This document shows, piece by piece, positions 48,002 to 57,432 of a stretch of DNA of 64,000 bases. Made by a program: the position numbers and the translations under genes. The stretch's first letter is position 1. Each line of letters begins with the position of its first letter. Under the pieces are notes generated by a model. That model ran no database searches, was not told the origin of the DNA, and worked only from the letters and a program-made list of their open reading frames with translations. The stretch is from Actinospineispora acaciae DSM 45401 (GTDB lineage Bacteria; Actinomycetota; Actinomycetes; Mycobacteriales; Pseudonocardiaceae). The stretch covers positions 1,860,001-1,924,000 of the forward strand of contig NZ_JIAI01000001.1 in NCBI RefSeq assembly GCF_000620785.1. Direction: 5' to 3'.

Positions 48002-51000
48002 GTCGCCGGCTGGCGCTCGACCGCGGCGATGATCTCCGGGCGCAGCCGGCCGGGGTGGATGATCGCGTCCACCGACCCGACGGCCACCGCGCGCTGGATG
48101 CTGTGCACCCCGTCGAACTGCGCGGCCACCTCGCCGAGCTTCTCCGCCCGCACCGAGGTCCGCAGCTCCGCCAACTCGCCCGCGAGTGTGACGCGCTGGA
48201 CGTCGGTGGCCTCCGCGACGCGGGCCTCCAGCTCGCGCACCCTCGGGTCCTTCGCGGTGCGGGCGTTGACCTCCGCGGCGAACACCACCGCCGCGGCCGG
48301 GGCGCCGCCGATCACCGAGGCGAACGACCCCTCGACCGCCAGCACCGTCATGTTCGGGTTGAGCGCCTTGGAGAAGACCACGAAGGCCCCGCCGTGGTAG
48401 CGGGAGATCACGCAGAACACGATCCGGCCCTCGAAGTTCACCACCGCCCGCCCGATCTCGGCGCCGTACTCCAGCTGCAGCTTGCGCATCGACTCGGGTG
48501 AGCCGTCGAAGCCCGACAGGTTGGCCAGCACCACCAGCGGACGGTTCCCGCTGGCCGCGTTGATCGCGCGGGCCACCTTCTTCGACGAGCGGGGGAACAG
48601 CGTGCCCGAGGTGTAGGTGTCCGGCCCGTCGGTGGGCGGGAAGCCCCGGCGGGGCACCGACCGCGACTCGATGCCGACCAGGCAGACCGGCGTGCCGCCG
48701 AGGTGCGCGTCCTGGACCACCGCCGTCTCCGCGTCGGCCATCCCCGCCCAGCGTTCCAGCACCGGGTGGTCCTGGTCGGCGACGGCCCGCATCACGGTGC
48801 GGATGTCGAAGGCCTTCTTGCGGTCGGGGTTCGTCTCCGGGGCGAAGATCTGCCCGACCGTGCTGAAGTCGCTGCCGACCGCGGCGTGCGGGTAGCCGGA
48901 GATGTCCCTGTCGACCGGGTCGGACGTGCGCGCGCGGCGCGGGGACGGCTCGCCCGGCACGACGTAGGTGTGGTCGTAGTGCGTCATCAGCACCCGCCGC
49001 GCCCCGGCGAGGTTCGGCGCCCAGTACTGGGCCTGGCCGTTGGGGCCCATCACCCGGTCGTAGCCGCCGATGCCGAAGTTGTCCTCCGCCGAGACACCAC
49101 CGGAGAAGTCCAGCGACTGCTTGCCGGTCAGCACCATCGCCGAGTCCGGCGTCATCACCAGGATCCCCTTGGTGTGCATGAGCATGGTGGCCTCGGCGTT
49201 CCAGTACGGCTGCGCGCCGACGTTGATGCCGGCCACCACGACGTTGATCTCGCCGCCGGCCTGGGTGAAGTGCACTATCCGCTTCAGCGCGGCGGCCACC
49301 CAGTCCATGTTCTCGGTGCCGGAGTCCATCGAGATGCGCGCGCCCGCCGACAGCGCGTACCACTCCACCGGCACGCCCTCGCGCTCCGCGAGGTCCAGCG
49401 CGGCGATCACCCGCGCGCACTCCGGCTCGGCCAGCGCGCCGAGCGCCTTGGTCGGGTCGCCCAGCAGCACCACGCGGGTGACGCCCTCCGGGTGCCGCTC
49501 GGTCGGCGTGCTGGCCACACCGGCCACGATGGCCGCGCTGTTGCGGCCCTTGGGCCGGTCCACCGGGACCAGCGCGCCGGTGTCGGCGTCCAGGTCGTGC
49601 TCGACGAACCGACCGCCGGGGCCGGCCACCGCGTCGACCAGCTCGTACGGGTAGACGGTGCCTCGGCGCCGCGCCCGCAACACCGTCTGCCCGTAGGCGT
49701 CCAACGGCTCGACCAGGTCGGTCGGCGGTTCCGTCATCTCCACGCGAGGGCCCGATCCGCCCTGGTAGGACAGCCGCAGCGCGAACTCGCGCCGGCCGCC
49801 GGAGCGGTCGAGCCGCCGGCCCAGGCAGAGCACCTCCTCCAGCCCGGCCGCCGCCGTCCTCGGCGTCACCCGCGCGATCACCGTGTTGAGGTCCCGCTCG
49901 GACAGGTCGCTGGGCGGCCACACGTAGAGCACCACCCGGTTGGTGTCGAGCCGCTTCTTGGCCGGGCGGCGGGCCTGTTCCTGGCGGATCGCGTCCAGGC
50001 AGGCGTCCAGCACCGCTTCGGTGGCCGGCAGCGCGGCGATCCGGCCGTCCGCGTCGCGCAGCGGCGTCAGGTCGCGGACCTGCGCCATCGCGACCAGCCG
50101 CTCGTCGGCGGGGTTCTCCGGCGCGACGCAGCGGAACAGGTGCACCTCCTCGTCGGCCGACGGCAGCCGGGTGAGCTCGAAGTTCTCCAGCCGCCGCAGC
50201 TGCAGCCGTTGGGCGACCAGCGGGTGCAGGCCTCGGATGAGGCGCTCCTCGCGCAGCCCGCCCTCGGCGGGGCGGAAGGTGAAGTGGTGGTGCATCGCGG
50301 TGCCGGGACGGCCGGCCACCGTGGTCGTCACCCGCCGCAACCGGCGCGGCAGCGGCAGCTCCGCCAGCGCGTCGCGCACCGCGCCGGCCGTCGCGTCGGG
50401 ATCGGCCGGCTGGTCGCTCCAGGACAGGTAGATGTCCGCGACCAGCTCGGCGTCGTCCTCGCCGGTCACCGCGCGGACCGCCTGGACCGCCTCGGCCAGC
50501 TCGGAGAAGTCGGCGGCCGTGGCGACCAGCCGCAGCCGCGCGCCGTCCAGGTCGTACTCGGCCGTGACCAGCGAGCGGTGCCCGTGCCGGCGGCAGCGCA
50601 CGTCCTCCAGCGCCCGGTCCCGGTAGTAGCGCCGGCTCATCACCTCCAGCAGCGGCCCCGGGTCGGTGTCGTTGCCGTTGCGGCCGATCCGCTGGCCGAG
50701 CAGCCGCACCAGCGGCTCCGGGCTGGCCACCATGGCGGCGATCCGCTCGTCGCGGTCCGGCGCGTCGGGGTGCCGGTCGAGGTGGCGCAGGTGCTTGCGC
50801 ACGCCCGCGTAGACGCCGGCGCGGGTGCGGCGCAACAGCGGCTGGGCGAACCAGCGGAACACCACGCCCCTGGCCAGGTCACCGACCACCGGGAAGCGCA
50901 CCTGGGTCGCCACGATCAGGTGCTCCAGCGCCTGGCCCACCGTCTCCTGCGCCGAGGCCGGCGGCGCCGGCTCCGCCAGCCACCGCCGCAGCAGCGCGGT

Positions 51001-53502
51001 CACCACCGCCACGTCCGAGGCGGCCCGCCGCTGGGCCAGGAAGATCCGGAACACCGCCTCCTCCAGCGCGGGGGTCCGGTCCAGGCCGTCGACGCCGTAG
51101 TGCTCGACCACCCGGGTGAGCCGGGCCTGGAACGTCTCGGACAGCCCGGCCCGCTCGACGTCGAGGCTCTGCAGGTAGGTGTGGAAGAACTCGCGCGGGC
51201 TGTGCACCCGGGTCTCCGCCGAGGCGTCCTCCTCCTCGGCGGGCCTGTTGCGGCTCAGCTCGGACAGGTCGGCGAAGACCCGCAGCAGCTCCACCTCCGG
51301 GGTGAGCGGCGCGTGCCCGGAGGCCGCCAGCTCGGCGCGCGCGGCGAGGTACTCGGGAAGGGTCCGCTCCCGCTCGTGCGGGTCGAGGTCGAACCCGAGC
51401 AGGCGCCCGCGCAGGTCCCGCAGCCCCCGGTTGACCCGGTCGAGCGCCGACGGGGCGTCCGGCTCGGGCGGCAGCGCCAGGTCCGAGGGGCGCCGCTGCG
51501 TGCTCGCGGGCGCGCCGCCGTTCGCGCCGATCGGCTCCAGGCGCAGCAGCGGGGCGCCGGTCTCCACCTGGCTCCCGACCGCGACCAGCCGCTCCCGCAG
51601 CCTCGCCCGGAACGGCGCGCGCAGCACCGTCTCCATCTTCATGCTCTCCAGGACCAGCACCGGCGCGCCGGCCTCCACCTCGGCACCCACCTCCAGCGGG
51701 GTGGCCACCACCAGCGCAGGCGCGTCGGACCGGAGCACGCCGCCCTCGTCGCGGCTGATCCGGTGCGCCACGCCGTCCACCTCGACCAGGTGGATCGGGC
51801 CGTGCGTGCCGGTGACCAGCCGGAACCGCTGCCCGTTGACCACGATCTGACCGGTGTGCGCGTCGAACCGCTCCAGCTCGACGTCCACGGTCCGAACGTC
51901 GCCCGCTCCGTCCAGGAAGCCCACCCGGAACCGCCGCGAGCCCATCCTGGCCACCGTCACCCGGTAGCCGGCGCCGCGCAGCTTCAGCTCGATCGCGCGG
52001 CCGCCCTCGTGCTGGACCTGCGGGCGGCCGCCGTGCGCGGTGGCCAGCAACCGCCGCAGCTCGACCCGCTCCTCGTCCTCGTAGGCCTCGATCGCCGCCG
52101 CGGCCAGCGCGACCCCGGAGCCGTCCTCGCGGACCAGGCGGCCCTCGGCGCGCACCCGGTCGATCCAACCGGTGTCCGCGCTGCCGTCGATCACCTCGGG
52201 CTGGTCGAGCAGGGTGAGCAGGAAGCTCTTGTTCGTCGTCCCGCCCTCGATGATCACCGTGGTCTGGGCGAGCGCGCGGCGCAGCCGGCCGAGCGCCTCC
52301 TCGCGGGTCCGGCCGTAAGCGATGATCTTGGCGATCATCGAGTCGAAGTCGGACGGGATGGTGTCGCCCTCGCTCACCCCGGTGTCGACGCGGATGCCGG
52401 GGCCAGCCGGCAGCTCCAGCCGGGCGATCCGGCCGGGTGCCGGCGCGAAGTCGCGGTCCGGGTCCTCGGCGTTGAGCCGGGCCTGGATCGCGTGCCCGAC
52501 CTCGGGCGGGGCGTCGCCGTCCAGCGTGCCGCCCGCCGCCACCCGCAGCTGGGCCTTGACCAGGTCCATGCCGGTCGTCGCCTCGGTGACCGGGTGCTCG
52601 ACCTGCAGCCGCGTGTTGACCTCCAGGAAGGCGAACAGGTCCTCCTCCGGCCGGTACAGGAACTCCACGGTGCCGGCGCCCCGGTAGCCCACCGCCAGCG
52701 CCAGCCGCTCGGCGGCGTCCTTCAGCTCGCGCGCCCGCCCGGCGTCCAGCACCGGCGACGCGGACTCCTCGATGAGCTTCTGGTTGCGGCGCTGCACCGA
52801 GCAGTCCCGCACCCCCAGCGCCCACGCGGTGCCCTGCCCGTCCGCGATGACCTGGACCTCGACGTGCCGGGCCCCGGTCACCTGCCGCTCCAGGAACACC
52901 ACGCCGCTGCCGAACGCGCGCCGCGCCTCCAGGCTGGTCCGCTCGTAGGCGTCCCGCAGCTCCGCGTCGGACCGGACCACCCGGATGCCCCGGCCGCCGC
53001 CGCCCGCCGTGGCCTTGAGCATCAGCGGGTAGCCGATCTCCCCGGCCGAGGCCAGCGCGCCGTCGATGTCCTCGACCGCGCCCCGGCTCCACGGCGCCAC
53101 CGGGACCCCGACCTCCTCGGCCAGCAGCTTCGCGCCGATCTTGTCCCCCAGCCGGCGCATCGCCTCCGGGCTCGGGCCGACGAACGTCACCCCCAGCTTC
53201 TCGCACAGCTCGGCGAACGCCGGGTCCTCGGCCACGAAGCCCCACCCGACCCACACCGCGTCGGCCCGCGTCTCGCGCAGGGCGCGTTCGAGCACGTCGA
53301 GGTCCAGGTACGGACGTGCCGCCGCCGGGCCGAGGCAGAAGCCCAGGTCCGCCTCCCTGACGAAGGCCGCGGTGCGCTCCGCCTCGGTGTGGAAGGCGAC
53401 GGTCTCGATCTTCGGCGGCCCCTCCGCGTTGAGCTCCCGGACCGCATGGATCAGCCGCATGGCGGCCTCTCCCCTGTTCACGATGGCGATACGACCGAAC
53501 AC
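47974..53502 (-). CDS. Giant single-chain acyl-CoA carboxylase, eukaryote-like layout
   Basis: About 1842 residues. Biotin carboxylase with ATP-grasp lies at about 1-450 (FGRIAIVNRGEAAMR, GGGGRGIR, EVNTRLQVEHPVTE), then a biotin-carrier domain with the biotin Lys in VLESMKMET near 620, a central domain (about 680-1260) with ACC-central-like segments such as LHPLVAQRLQLRRLENFEL, and carboxyltransferase halves (about 1300-1840; AGARISMDSGTENMDW, ASGNRPLVVLANLSGFDGS). The order matches eukaryotic ACC. GTG 53502 or TTG 53505 starts it. The acyl substrate is unknown; malonyl-CoA or branched acyl-CoA supply is typical for the reaction. Confidence 0.9.
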   Translation of the reverse strand: MFGRIAIVNRGEAAMRLIHAVRELNAEGPPKIETVAFHTEAERTAAFVREADLGFCLGPAAARPYLDLDVLERALRETRADAVWVGWGFVAEDPAFAELCEKLGVTFVGPSPEAMRRLGDKIGAKLLAEEVGVPVAPWSRGAVEDIDGALASAGEIGYPLMLKATAGGGGRGIRVVRSDAELRDAYERTSLEARRAFGSGVVFLERQVTGARHVEVQVIADGQGTAWALGVRDCSVQRRNQKLIEESASPVLDAGRARELKDAAERLALAVGYRGAGTVEFLYRPEEDLFAFLEVNTRLQVEHPVTEATTGMDLVKAQLRVAAGGTLDGDAPPEVGHAIQARLNAEDPDRDFAPAPGRIARLELPAGPGIRVDTGVSEGDTIPSDFDSMIAKIIAYGRTREEALGRLRRALAQTTVIIEGGTTNKSFLLTLLDQPEVIDGSADTGWIDRVRAEGRLVREDGSGVALAAAAIEAYEDEERVELRRLLATAHGGRPQVQHEGGRAIELKLRGAGYRVTVARMGSRRFRVGFLDGAGDVRTVDVELERFDAHTGQIVVNGQRFRLVTGTHGPIHLVEVDGVAHRISRDEGGVLRSDAPALVVATPLEVGAEVEAGAPVLVLESMKMETVLRAPFRARLRERLVAVGSQVETGAPLLRLEPIGANGGAPASTQRRPSDLALPPEPDAPSALDRVNRGLRDLRGRLLGFDLDPHERERTLPEYLAARAELAASGHAPLTPEVELLRVFADLSELSRNRPAEEEDASAETRVHSPREFFHTYLQSLDVERAGLSETFQARLTRVVEHYGVDGLDRTPALEEAVFRIFLAQRRAASDVAVVTALLRRWLAEPAPPASAQETVGQALEHLIVATQVRFPVVGDLARGVVFRWFAQPLLRRTRAGVYAGVRKHLRHLDRHPDAPDRDERIAAMVASPEPLVRLLGQRIGRNGNDTDPGPLLEVMSRRYYRDRALEDVRCRRHGHRSLVTAEYDLDGARLRLVATAADFSELAEAVQAVRAVTGEDDAELVADIYLSWSDQPADPDATAGAVRDALAELPLPRRLRRVTTTVAGRPGTAMHHHFTFRPAEGGLREERLIRGLHPLVAQRLQLRRLENFELTRLPSADEEVHLFRCVAPENPADERLVAMAQVRDLTPLRDADGRIAALPATEAVLDACLDAIRQEQARRPAKKRLDTNRVVLYVWPPSDLSERDLNTVIARVTPRTAAAGLEEVLCLGRRLDRSGGRREFALRLSYQGGSGPRVEMTEPPTDLVEPLDAYGQTVLRARRRGTVYPYELVDAVAGPGGRFVEHDLDADTGALVPVDRPKGRNSAAIVAGVASTPTERHPEGVTRVVLLGDPTKALGALAEPECARVIAALDLAEREGVPVEWYALSAGARISMDSGTENMDWVAAALKRIVHFTQAGGEINVVVAGINVGAQPYWNAEATMLMHTKGILVMTPDSAMVLTGKQSLDFSGGVSAEDNFGIGGYDRVMGPNGQAQYWAPNLAGARRVLMTHYDHTYVVPGEPSPRRARTSDPVDRDISGYPHAAVGSDFSTVGQIFAPETNPDRKKAFDIRTVMRAVADQDHPVLERWAGMADAETAVVQDAHLGGTPVCLVGIESRSVPRRGFPPTDGPDTYTSGTLFPRSSKKVARAINAASGNRPLVVLANLSGFDGSPESMRKLQLEYGAEIGRAVVNFEGRIVFCVISRYHGGAFVVFSKALNPNMTVLAVEGSFASVIGGAPAAAVVFAAEVNARTAKDPRVRELEARVAEATDVQRVTLAGELAELRTSVRAEKLGEVAAQFDGVHSIQRAVAVGSVDAIIHPGRLRPEIIAAVERQPATQGLRATPP

Positions 53503-53890
53503 CAACCAGACCCCACATGTGGCGAGAACACGACAACGGCGACGGCCCGTGTGCGGATCGTCGCCGAACTTGCCCCACCACCCTGCCGACTACCGACCGC
53601 TTGCGTTAGGACGAACGCACCACGCAATCACGACCCAGATTTGTAGGATCCCACCAAACGGCGGCGGCGGAGACGGCGACACGCGTGGTGCCAGACAAGT
53701 CCGTGGGGCGTTCGTTGCCGAGGTTCGGCAGTTTCGATCCGCCGACGGTGCCGATCCAGCGCACCCCGTCACTGCCGGACTACCGCCGGTTCAGGCGTGC
53801 CCATTGCTGGCAGAATCGTGGTCAGGAGCGAGCCCACCGTTCAGGCGGGGCTGCCGAAGGCCGGCAAGTAGCCGACAGGTGGTGGACGAG
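53503..53890. other. Intergenic region between the carboxylase and pucR
   Basis: This divergent gap of 388 bases is less GC-rich than its flanks in places and should hold promoters for both genes. I see no GTKT-N15-GGGTA site; GTGT-N14-GGGTCT on the minus strand ending 5 bases before the carboxylase start is imperfect. A short open frame at 53685-53894 has no codon or family support. No repeats or RNA motifs stand out. Confidence 0.5.
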
Positions 53891-55111
53891 ATGATCAGCG
53901 ACACACGGCGGGCGTGTGCGGCCGCGGCCGGGCCGTCGGGGGACGACGACGCCTGGGTCGCCGAGGTGGCGCGCAAGGCCAGCCGCGGCGCCGGTGGCGT
54001 CCCGGTGGAGCTGCTGGGCGACTACCTTCCGATGCTCGCGGACGCGGCGCGGACCGGCCGCGAGCCGGGCCGGGCGGATCTCGAGGCGGTGGGCCTGCTC
54101 GGCCGCAGGGCCGCCGAGCTGGGGGTGTCGGCCGGCAACGCCGTGCAGCTGTACCTCTCGGCGGCGTGGCGGCTGTGGCGCGAGCTGCCGAGGGTCCGGC
54201 ACGGGACGGACGGCGAGGCGGTCGGCGTCGCGGCGGAGGCGGTACTGCGGGTGGTGGACCGCGCCGTGGCGAGCCTCGCCGAGGGCTACACGGCGGCGCG
54301 GCGCGACATGGTGCGACGCGAGGAGACGCAGCGCCGCGAGCTGATCGAGGACCTGCTGCGCGGCGACGGCGACGTGGGTGCCTTGATGGCGCGGGCGGAG
54401 CCGTTCGGGCTGGACATGGCGCAGCCGCACCAGGTGGCGCTGGCCGCGCCGTCCGGGCGGCTGGCCGACCTGCAGAGCGCGATCAGCTCGCTGGAGCGGG
54501 CGGCGGTGCAGTGGCTCGGGGACAGGGACATCCTGGTCGCCAGCAAGGACGGCTTCATCGTGGTGGTGGCGCCGGTGGAGGCCGGCAGGGCAGGTTCCCG
54601 AAGCCTGGGTGACCTGATCCACGCCGAGATGAGCCGCCTGCGCCAGGGTGGCCCGTGGCGGGTCACGCTGGGCCGGCCCTACCCGGGCTCCTACGGCATA
54701 GCCCGTTCCTACGAGGAGGCCCGCGACGGCCTGATGATGGCGGTTCGGCTGCGGCTGGACACGCCGGTCATTCATCCCGAGGAGCTGCTGATCTATCGGG
54801 TGCTGCTCCGCGACCAGCCGGCCATCGCCGATCTCGTCCAGACGGTGGTCAGCCCGCTCGCCCGGGCCCGCGGTGGCGCCGAGCCGCTGCTGGCGACCCT
54901 GGACGCCTACTTCGCCGCCGGCAACGTGGTCACCGAGACGGCGCGCCGGATGCACCTGTCCGTTCGGGCGGTGAGCTACCGCCTCAGCCGGATCGCCAAC
55001 CTCACCGGCTACGACCCCACCGATCCGGCGCACCGGTTCACCGTGCACGCGGCCGTTCTCGGGGCGCGCCTGCTGGGCTGGCCGCAGCAGGATCTCGCCA
55101 CCTCGAGGTGA
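53891..55111 (+). CDS. PucR/CdaR-type transcriptional regulator
   Basis: The 406-residue protein has an N-terminal sensor-like domain (AWVAEVARKASRGAGGVPVEL onward), a middle GGDEF-fold-like domain, and a C-terminal PucR HTH: DAYFAAGNVVTETARRMHLS, then VRAVSYRLSRIANLTGYDP, ending in LGARLLGW. It resembles regulators of purine, ureide or fatty-acid metabolism in actinomycetes. ATG 53891 has AGGTGG about 8 bases upstream. Its divergent position makes the giant carboxylase a likely target. Confidence 0.88.
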   Translation: MISDTRRACAAAAGPSGDDDAWVAEVARKASRGAGGVPVELLGDYLPMLADAARTGREPGRADLEAVGLLGRRAAELGVSAGNAVQLYLSAAWRLWRELPRVRHGTDGEAVGVAAEAVLRVVDRAVASLAEGYTAARRDMVRREETQRRELIEDLLRGDGDVGALMARAEPFGLDMAQPHQVALAAPSGRLADLQSAISSLERAAVQWLGDRDILVASKDGFIVVVAPVEAGRAGSRSLGDLIHAEMSRLRQGGPWRVTLGRPYPGSYGIARSYEEARDGLMMAVRLRLDTPVIHPEELLIYRVLLRDQPAIADLVQTVVSPLARARGGAEPLLATLDAYFAAGNVVTETARRMHLSVRAVSYRLSRIANLTGYDPTDPAHRFTVHAAVLGARLLGWPQQDLATSR

Positions 55112-55113
55112 GG

Positions 55114-55464
55114 CTACGCCGGGCCGATCCTGGCGTGGCACTCCATGCAGAGCCGGGCCTGCGGAATGGCGAGCAGGATCTGCGGGGGAATCTCCACGCC
55201 GCACTTCTCGCACCGGCCGTAACGCCCCGCGTTCAGCGCGGCGAGCGCACGGTCGATATCGGCAAGTGCGCGCTGCGCTCCGGCGGCCACCTGCCGGTTC
55301 ACCTCGGCAACGGCCGTCGACCTCGCGCGCTCCCCGTGGCCGGCCAGCTGCTCCACCCGGAATGCGCGCTGGCGTACGAGGGCATCACGCAGCGCGGGCA
55401 GCAGCGGCGCCAGCCGATCGCCGCGCGGCCGCGTCGTCGAAGAATCAGATCGCGACGTCGCCAT
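55114..55464 (-). CDS. DksA/TraR-type C4 zinc-finger protein
   Basis: The 116-residue protein has a helical N-terminal part (ALVRQRAFRVEQLAGHGERA onward) and a C4 zinc finger with CEKC and CMEC (YGRCEKCGVEIPPQILLAIP then ARLCMECHA). DksA/TraR proteins bind RNA polymerase through the secondary channel. ATG 55464 lies in the last codons of the upstream oxidase gene (20-base overlap) and has GGAGAG upstream, so both are co-transcribed. Longer reading frames are not supported. Confidence 0.87.
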   Translation of the reverse strand: MATSRSDSSTTRPRGDRLAPLLPALRDALVRQRAFRVEQLAGHGERARSTAVAEVNRQVAAGAQRALADIDRALAALNAGRYGRCEKCGVEIPPQILLAIPQARLCMECHARIGPA

Positions 55465-56740
55465 TCCGCTCTCCGATACCTGGTCGCAGCGGATCGAACG
55501 CCGCCAGCGCGGGCGGCGTCCGCCCCGTTGTGATCGCCTCGGCCAGCAGCTGCCCGGTGAGCGGCCCGAGCACGATGCCCCACATGCCGTGCCCGCCCGC
55601 CACGAACACGCCCGGCGCGGCGGTCCGCCCGACCAGCGGGAGCCCGTCGGGGGTGCACGGGCGGGAACCGACCCATTCGTCGCGCCGGCTGCCCGGCTCG
55701 ACACCGCGCAGGAACGGCCGCGCCGCGTTCGACACCGCGCGGATGCGGCGCGGGTCCAACGGATCGTCCGGGCGGCGGAACTCCATCATCCCGGCGACCC
55801 GCAGCCGCCCGTCCAACGGTGTGCACGCCACCCGCTGCGTGGGCAGGTAGATCGGCCCGGCCGGCGGGTGCGCGGTGGCCACGCTGAAGCTGTAGCCCCG
55901 GCCGGCCTGCACCGGCATCCGCACCCCGAACCGGCCGGTGAGCTGGTTGAGCCAGGCGCCCGCGGCGACGACCACGGCGTCGTAACGGTGCCGCTGTCCG
56001 TGCGCGTGAACCAGCACCCCGCCGGCGGCCTCGCCCAGCTCGCGCACCTCGGTGTGCTCATGGATGACCGCTCCGCGCGCCCGCACCGCCTCGGCCAGCG
56101 ACCGAACGTACTCCGGAGGGTTGATGAACCGCTGGCCGTCGAGCCGCAGGGCGGCCCCGACGTTCTCGGTCAGCGCCGGTTCCAGCTCGCGGGCCTGCGC
56201 CCCGTCGAGCACCTCGAACTCGACGTCCTGCCCGCCCAGCCGCATCTCGGTGAGCTCGTCGAGCAGGCCGCGACGGTCCCGCGCGGTACGGAAACAGGCG
56301 AGGAACGGTCGTGCCGGATGCGTCGGGGCGACGATGCCGTCGTCGCGCAACGCGTCGAAGGCGTCCAGCGCCCGCGCGTTGGCCTCCCGGTAGGCCGCCA
56401 TGGCCCGCCGCCACCGCGCGGGGGTGCAGTGCCGCGCGAAACCGACCAGGAACCGCCACAGCCGAGGGTCGGCCCTCGGCGGCAGGTAGACCGGGGACGC
56501 CGGGTCGAGCACCGCCCGGACGCCGTAGCGGAGCACGGCGGGCTCCGGCAGCGGGGTGGTCAGCGCCGGGGCCAACCATCCGGCGTTCCCCCACGACGCG
56601 CCGGCCGCCACCCGACGCCGCTCGAACACCGTCACCTCGACCCCGCGCTCGCGCAGGAACCACGCCGTCGCCAGCCCCACCATGCCGGCCCCGATCACCG
56701 CCACGCGTTTCGGTGGGGCGGCGTCCGTCGACCGCGCCAT
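55445..56740 (-). CDS. D-amino acid dehydrogenase-like FAD oxidoreductase
   Basis: The 431-residue DAO-superfamily protein begins with the FAD motif VAVIGAGMVGLATAWFLRERG and has the WGNAGW segment, VAAGAWLNQLTGRFG and a C-terminal GHGMWGIVLGPLTGQLLAE, as in DadA-type dehydrogenases that oxidise D-amino acids. ATG 56740 has AAGGAG 5-6 bases upstream; GTG 56746 is too close to it. It overlaps the DksA/TraR-type gene at its 3' end. The substrate is not certain. Confidence 0.9.
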   Translation of the reverse strand: MARSTDAAPPKRVAVIGAGMVGLATAWFLRERGVEVTVFERRRVAAGASWGNAGWLAPALTTPLPEPAVLRYGVRAVLDPASPVYLPPRADPRLWRFLVGFARHCTPARWRRAMAAYREANARALDAFDALRDDGIVAPTHPARPFLACFRTARDRRGLLDELTEMRLGGQDVEFEVLDGAQARELEPALTENVGAALRLDGQRFINPPEYVRSLAEAVRARGAVIHEHTEVRELGEAAGGVLVHAHGQRHRYDAVVVAAGAWLNQLTGRFGVRMPVQAGRGYSFSVATAHPPAGPIYLPTQRVACTPLDGRLRVAGMMEFRRPDDPLDPRRIRAVSNAARPFLRGVEPGSRRDEWVGSRPCTPDGLPLVGRTAAPGVFVAGGHGMWGIVLGPLTGQLLAEAITTGRTPPALAAFDPLRPGIGERNGDVAI

Positions 56741-57015
56741 CGGCACTCCTTACCCAAAATCTATTCGCCGGCGGGTCATTCGACCGCTTAGCTCACTCCT
56801 CAAAAATGGGGAGAATGTGAGGTCCTCAATTTCGACTGTACCTCCGCCCAGCCGAATGACAGGGGCGGATCAGCGCAGTCTCGGTAACCCGAACCCTGCC
56901 GGGCTCCGGCAGCGTTCGCCCGGAACCGCCCGTCCACCCTCCGGCGGCTCGTAGTGTGGCCGTGAACGCGGCCCGAGCTGCCGTTTTGCGGACCGATCGA
57001 ACGAGGACCACACCG

Positions 57016-57432
57016 ATGACGCACACCCAACCCACCTGGCTGAGCCACGGCGCGCACGAGCGGTTGAAGGCGGAACTTGCCGACCTCGTCCGGCAACAGA
57101 CGGGGTCCTCGAACGAGGACGGGCAGCGAATCCGCAAACCGCGGGCGATACTGCGGGACTCGTCGGTGGGCGCCGAACCGCCGGACGACGGCGTCGCCGA
57201 GCCGGGAATGCTGGTCACCATCCGCTATGCCGATGACCCGGACACCGAAACATTTCTGCTCGCCGATCGCGAGGAAGGGGTACACCTCGACATCGAGGTC
57301 TGTTCTCCCAGTTCCCCGCTCGGTGCCGCACTCACCGGCGTCAGGGAGGGCGAGCACTGCGAGTACGCCCTGCCGAACGGAGAGACGATGACGGTCACGG
57401 TGATCAGCGCCGTACGCTTTGTGACCCGATGA
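57016..57432 (+). CDS. Minimal GreA/GreB-family transcription factor
   Basis: The 138-residue protein has the C-terminal FKBP-like domain of GreA/GreB (GMLVTIRYADDPDTETFLL, then SPLGAALTGVREGEHCEYAL) but only a short N-terminal helix (HERLKAELADLVRQQ) instead of the full coiled coil with the acidic catalytic tip. It can therefore be expected to bind RNA polymerase but not to stimulate transcript cleavage. ATG 57016 has GAGG upstream. The stop overlaps the next start by 4 bases (ATGA). Confidence 0.85.
   Translation: MTHTQPTWLSHGAHERLKAELADLVRQQTGSSNEDGQRIRKPRAILRDSSVGAEPPDDGVAEPGMLVTIRYADDPDTETFLLADREEGVHLDIEVCSPSSPLGAALTGVREGEHCEYALPNGETMTVTVISAVRFVTR

Noticed and set aside
48703..53646. 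Open frame of 1647 codons antisense to the carboxylase gene
   Set aside because: The frame has extreme composition, no family similarity and no Shine-Dalgarno; it is the mirror of a GC-rich coding strand.
53685..53894. Short open frame in the carboxylase/pucR gap
   Set aside because: No ribosome-binding site, no family similarity and it runs into the pucR start.
56749..56756. GGGTAA on the minus strand before the D-amino acid dehydrogenase-like gene
   Set aside because: It overlaps the AAGGAG Shine-Dalgarno and has no GTKT at the required distance.
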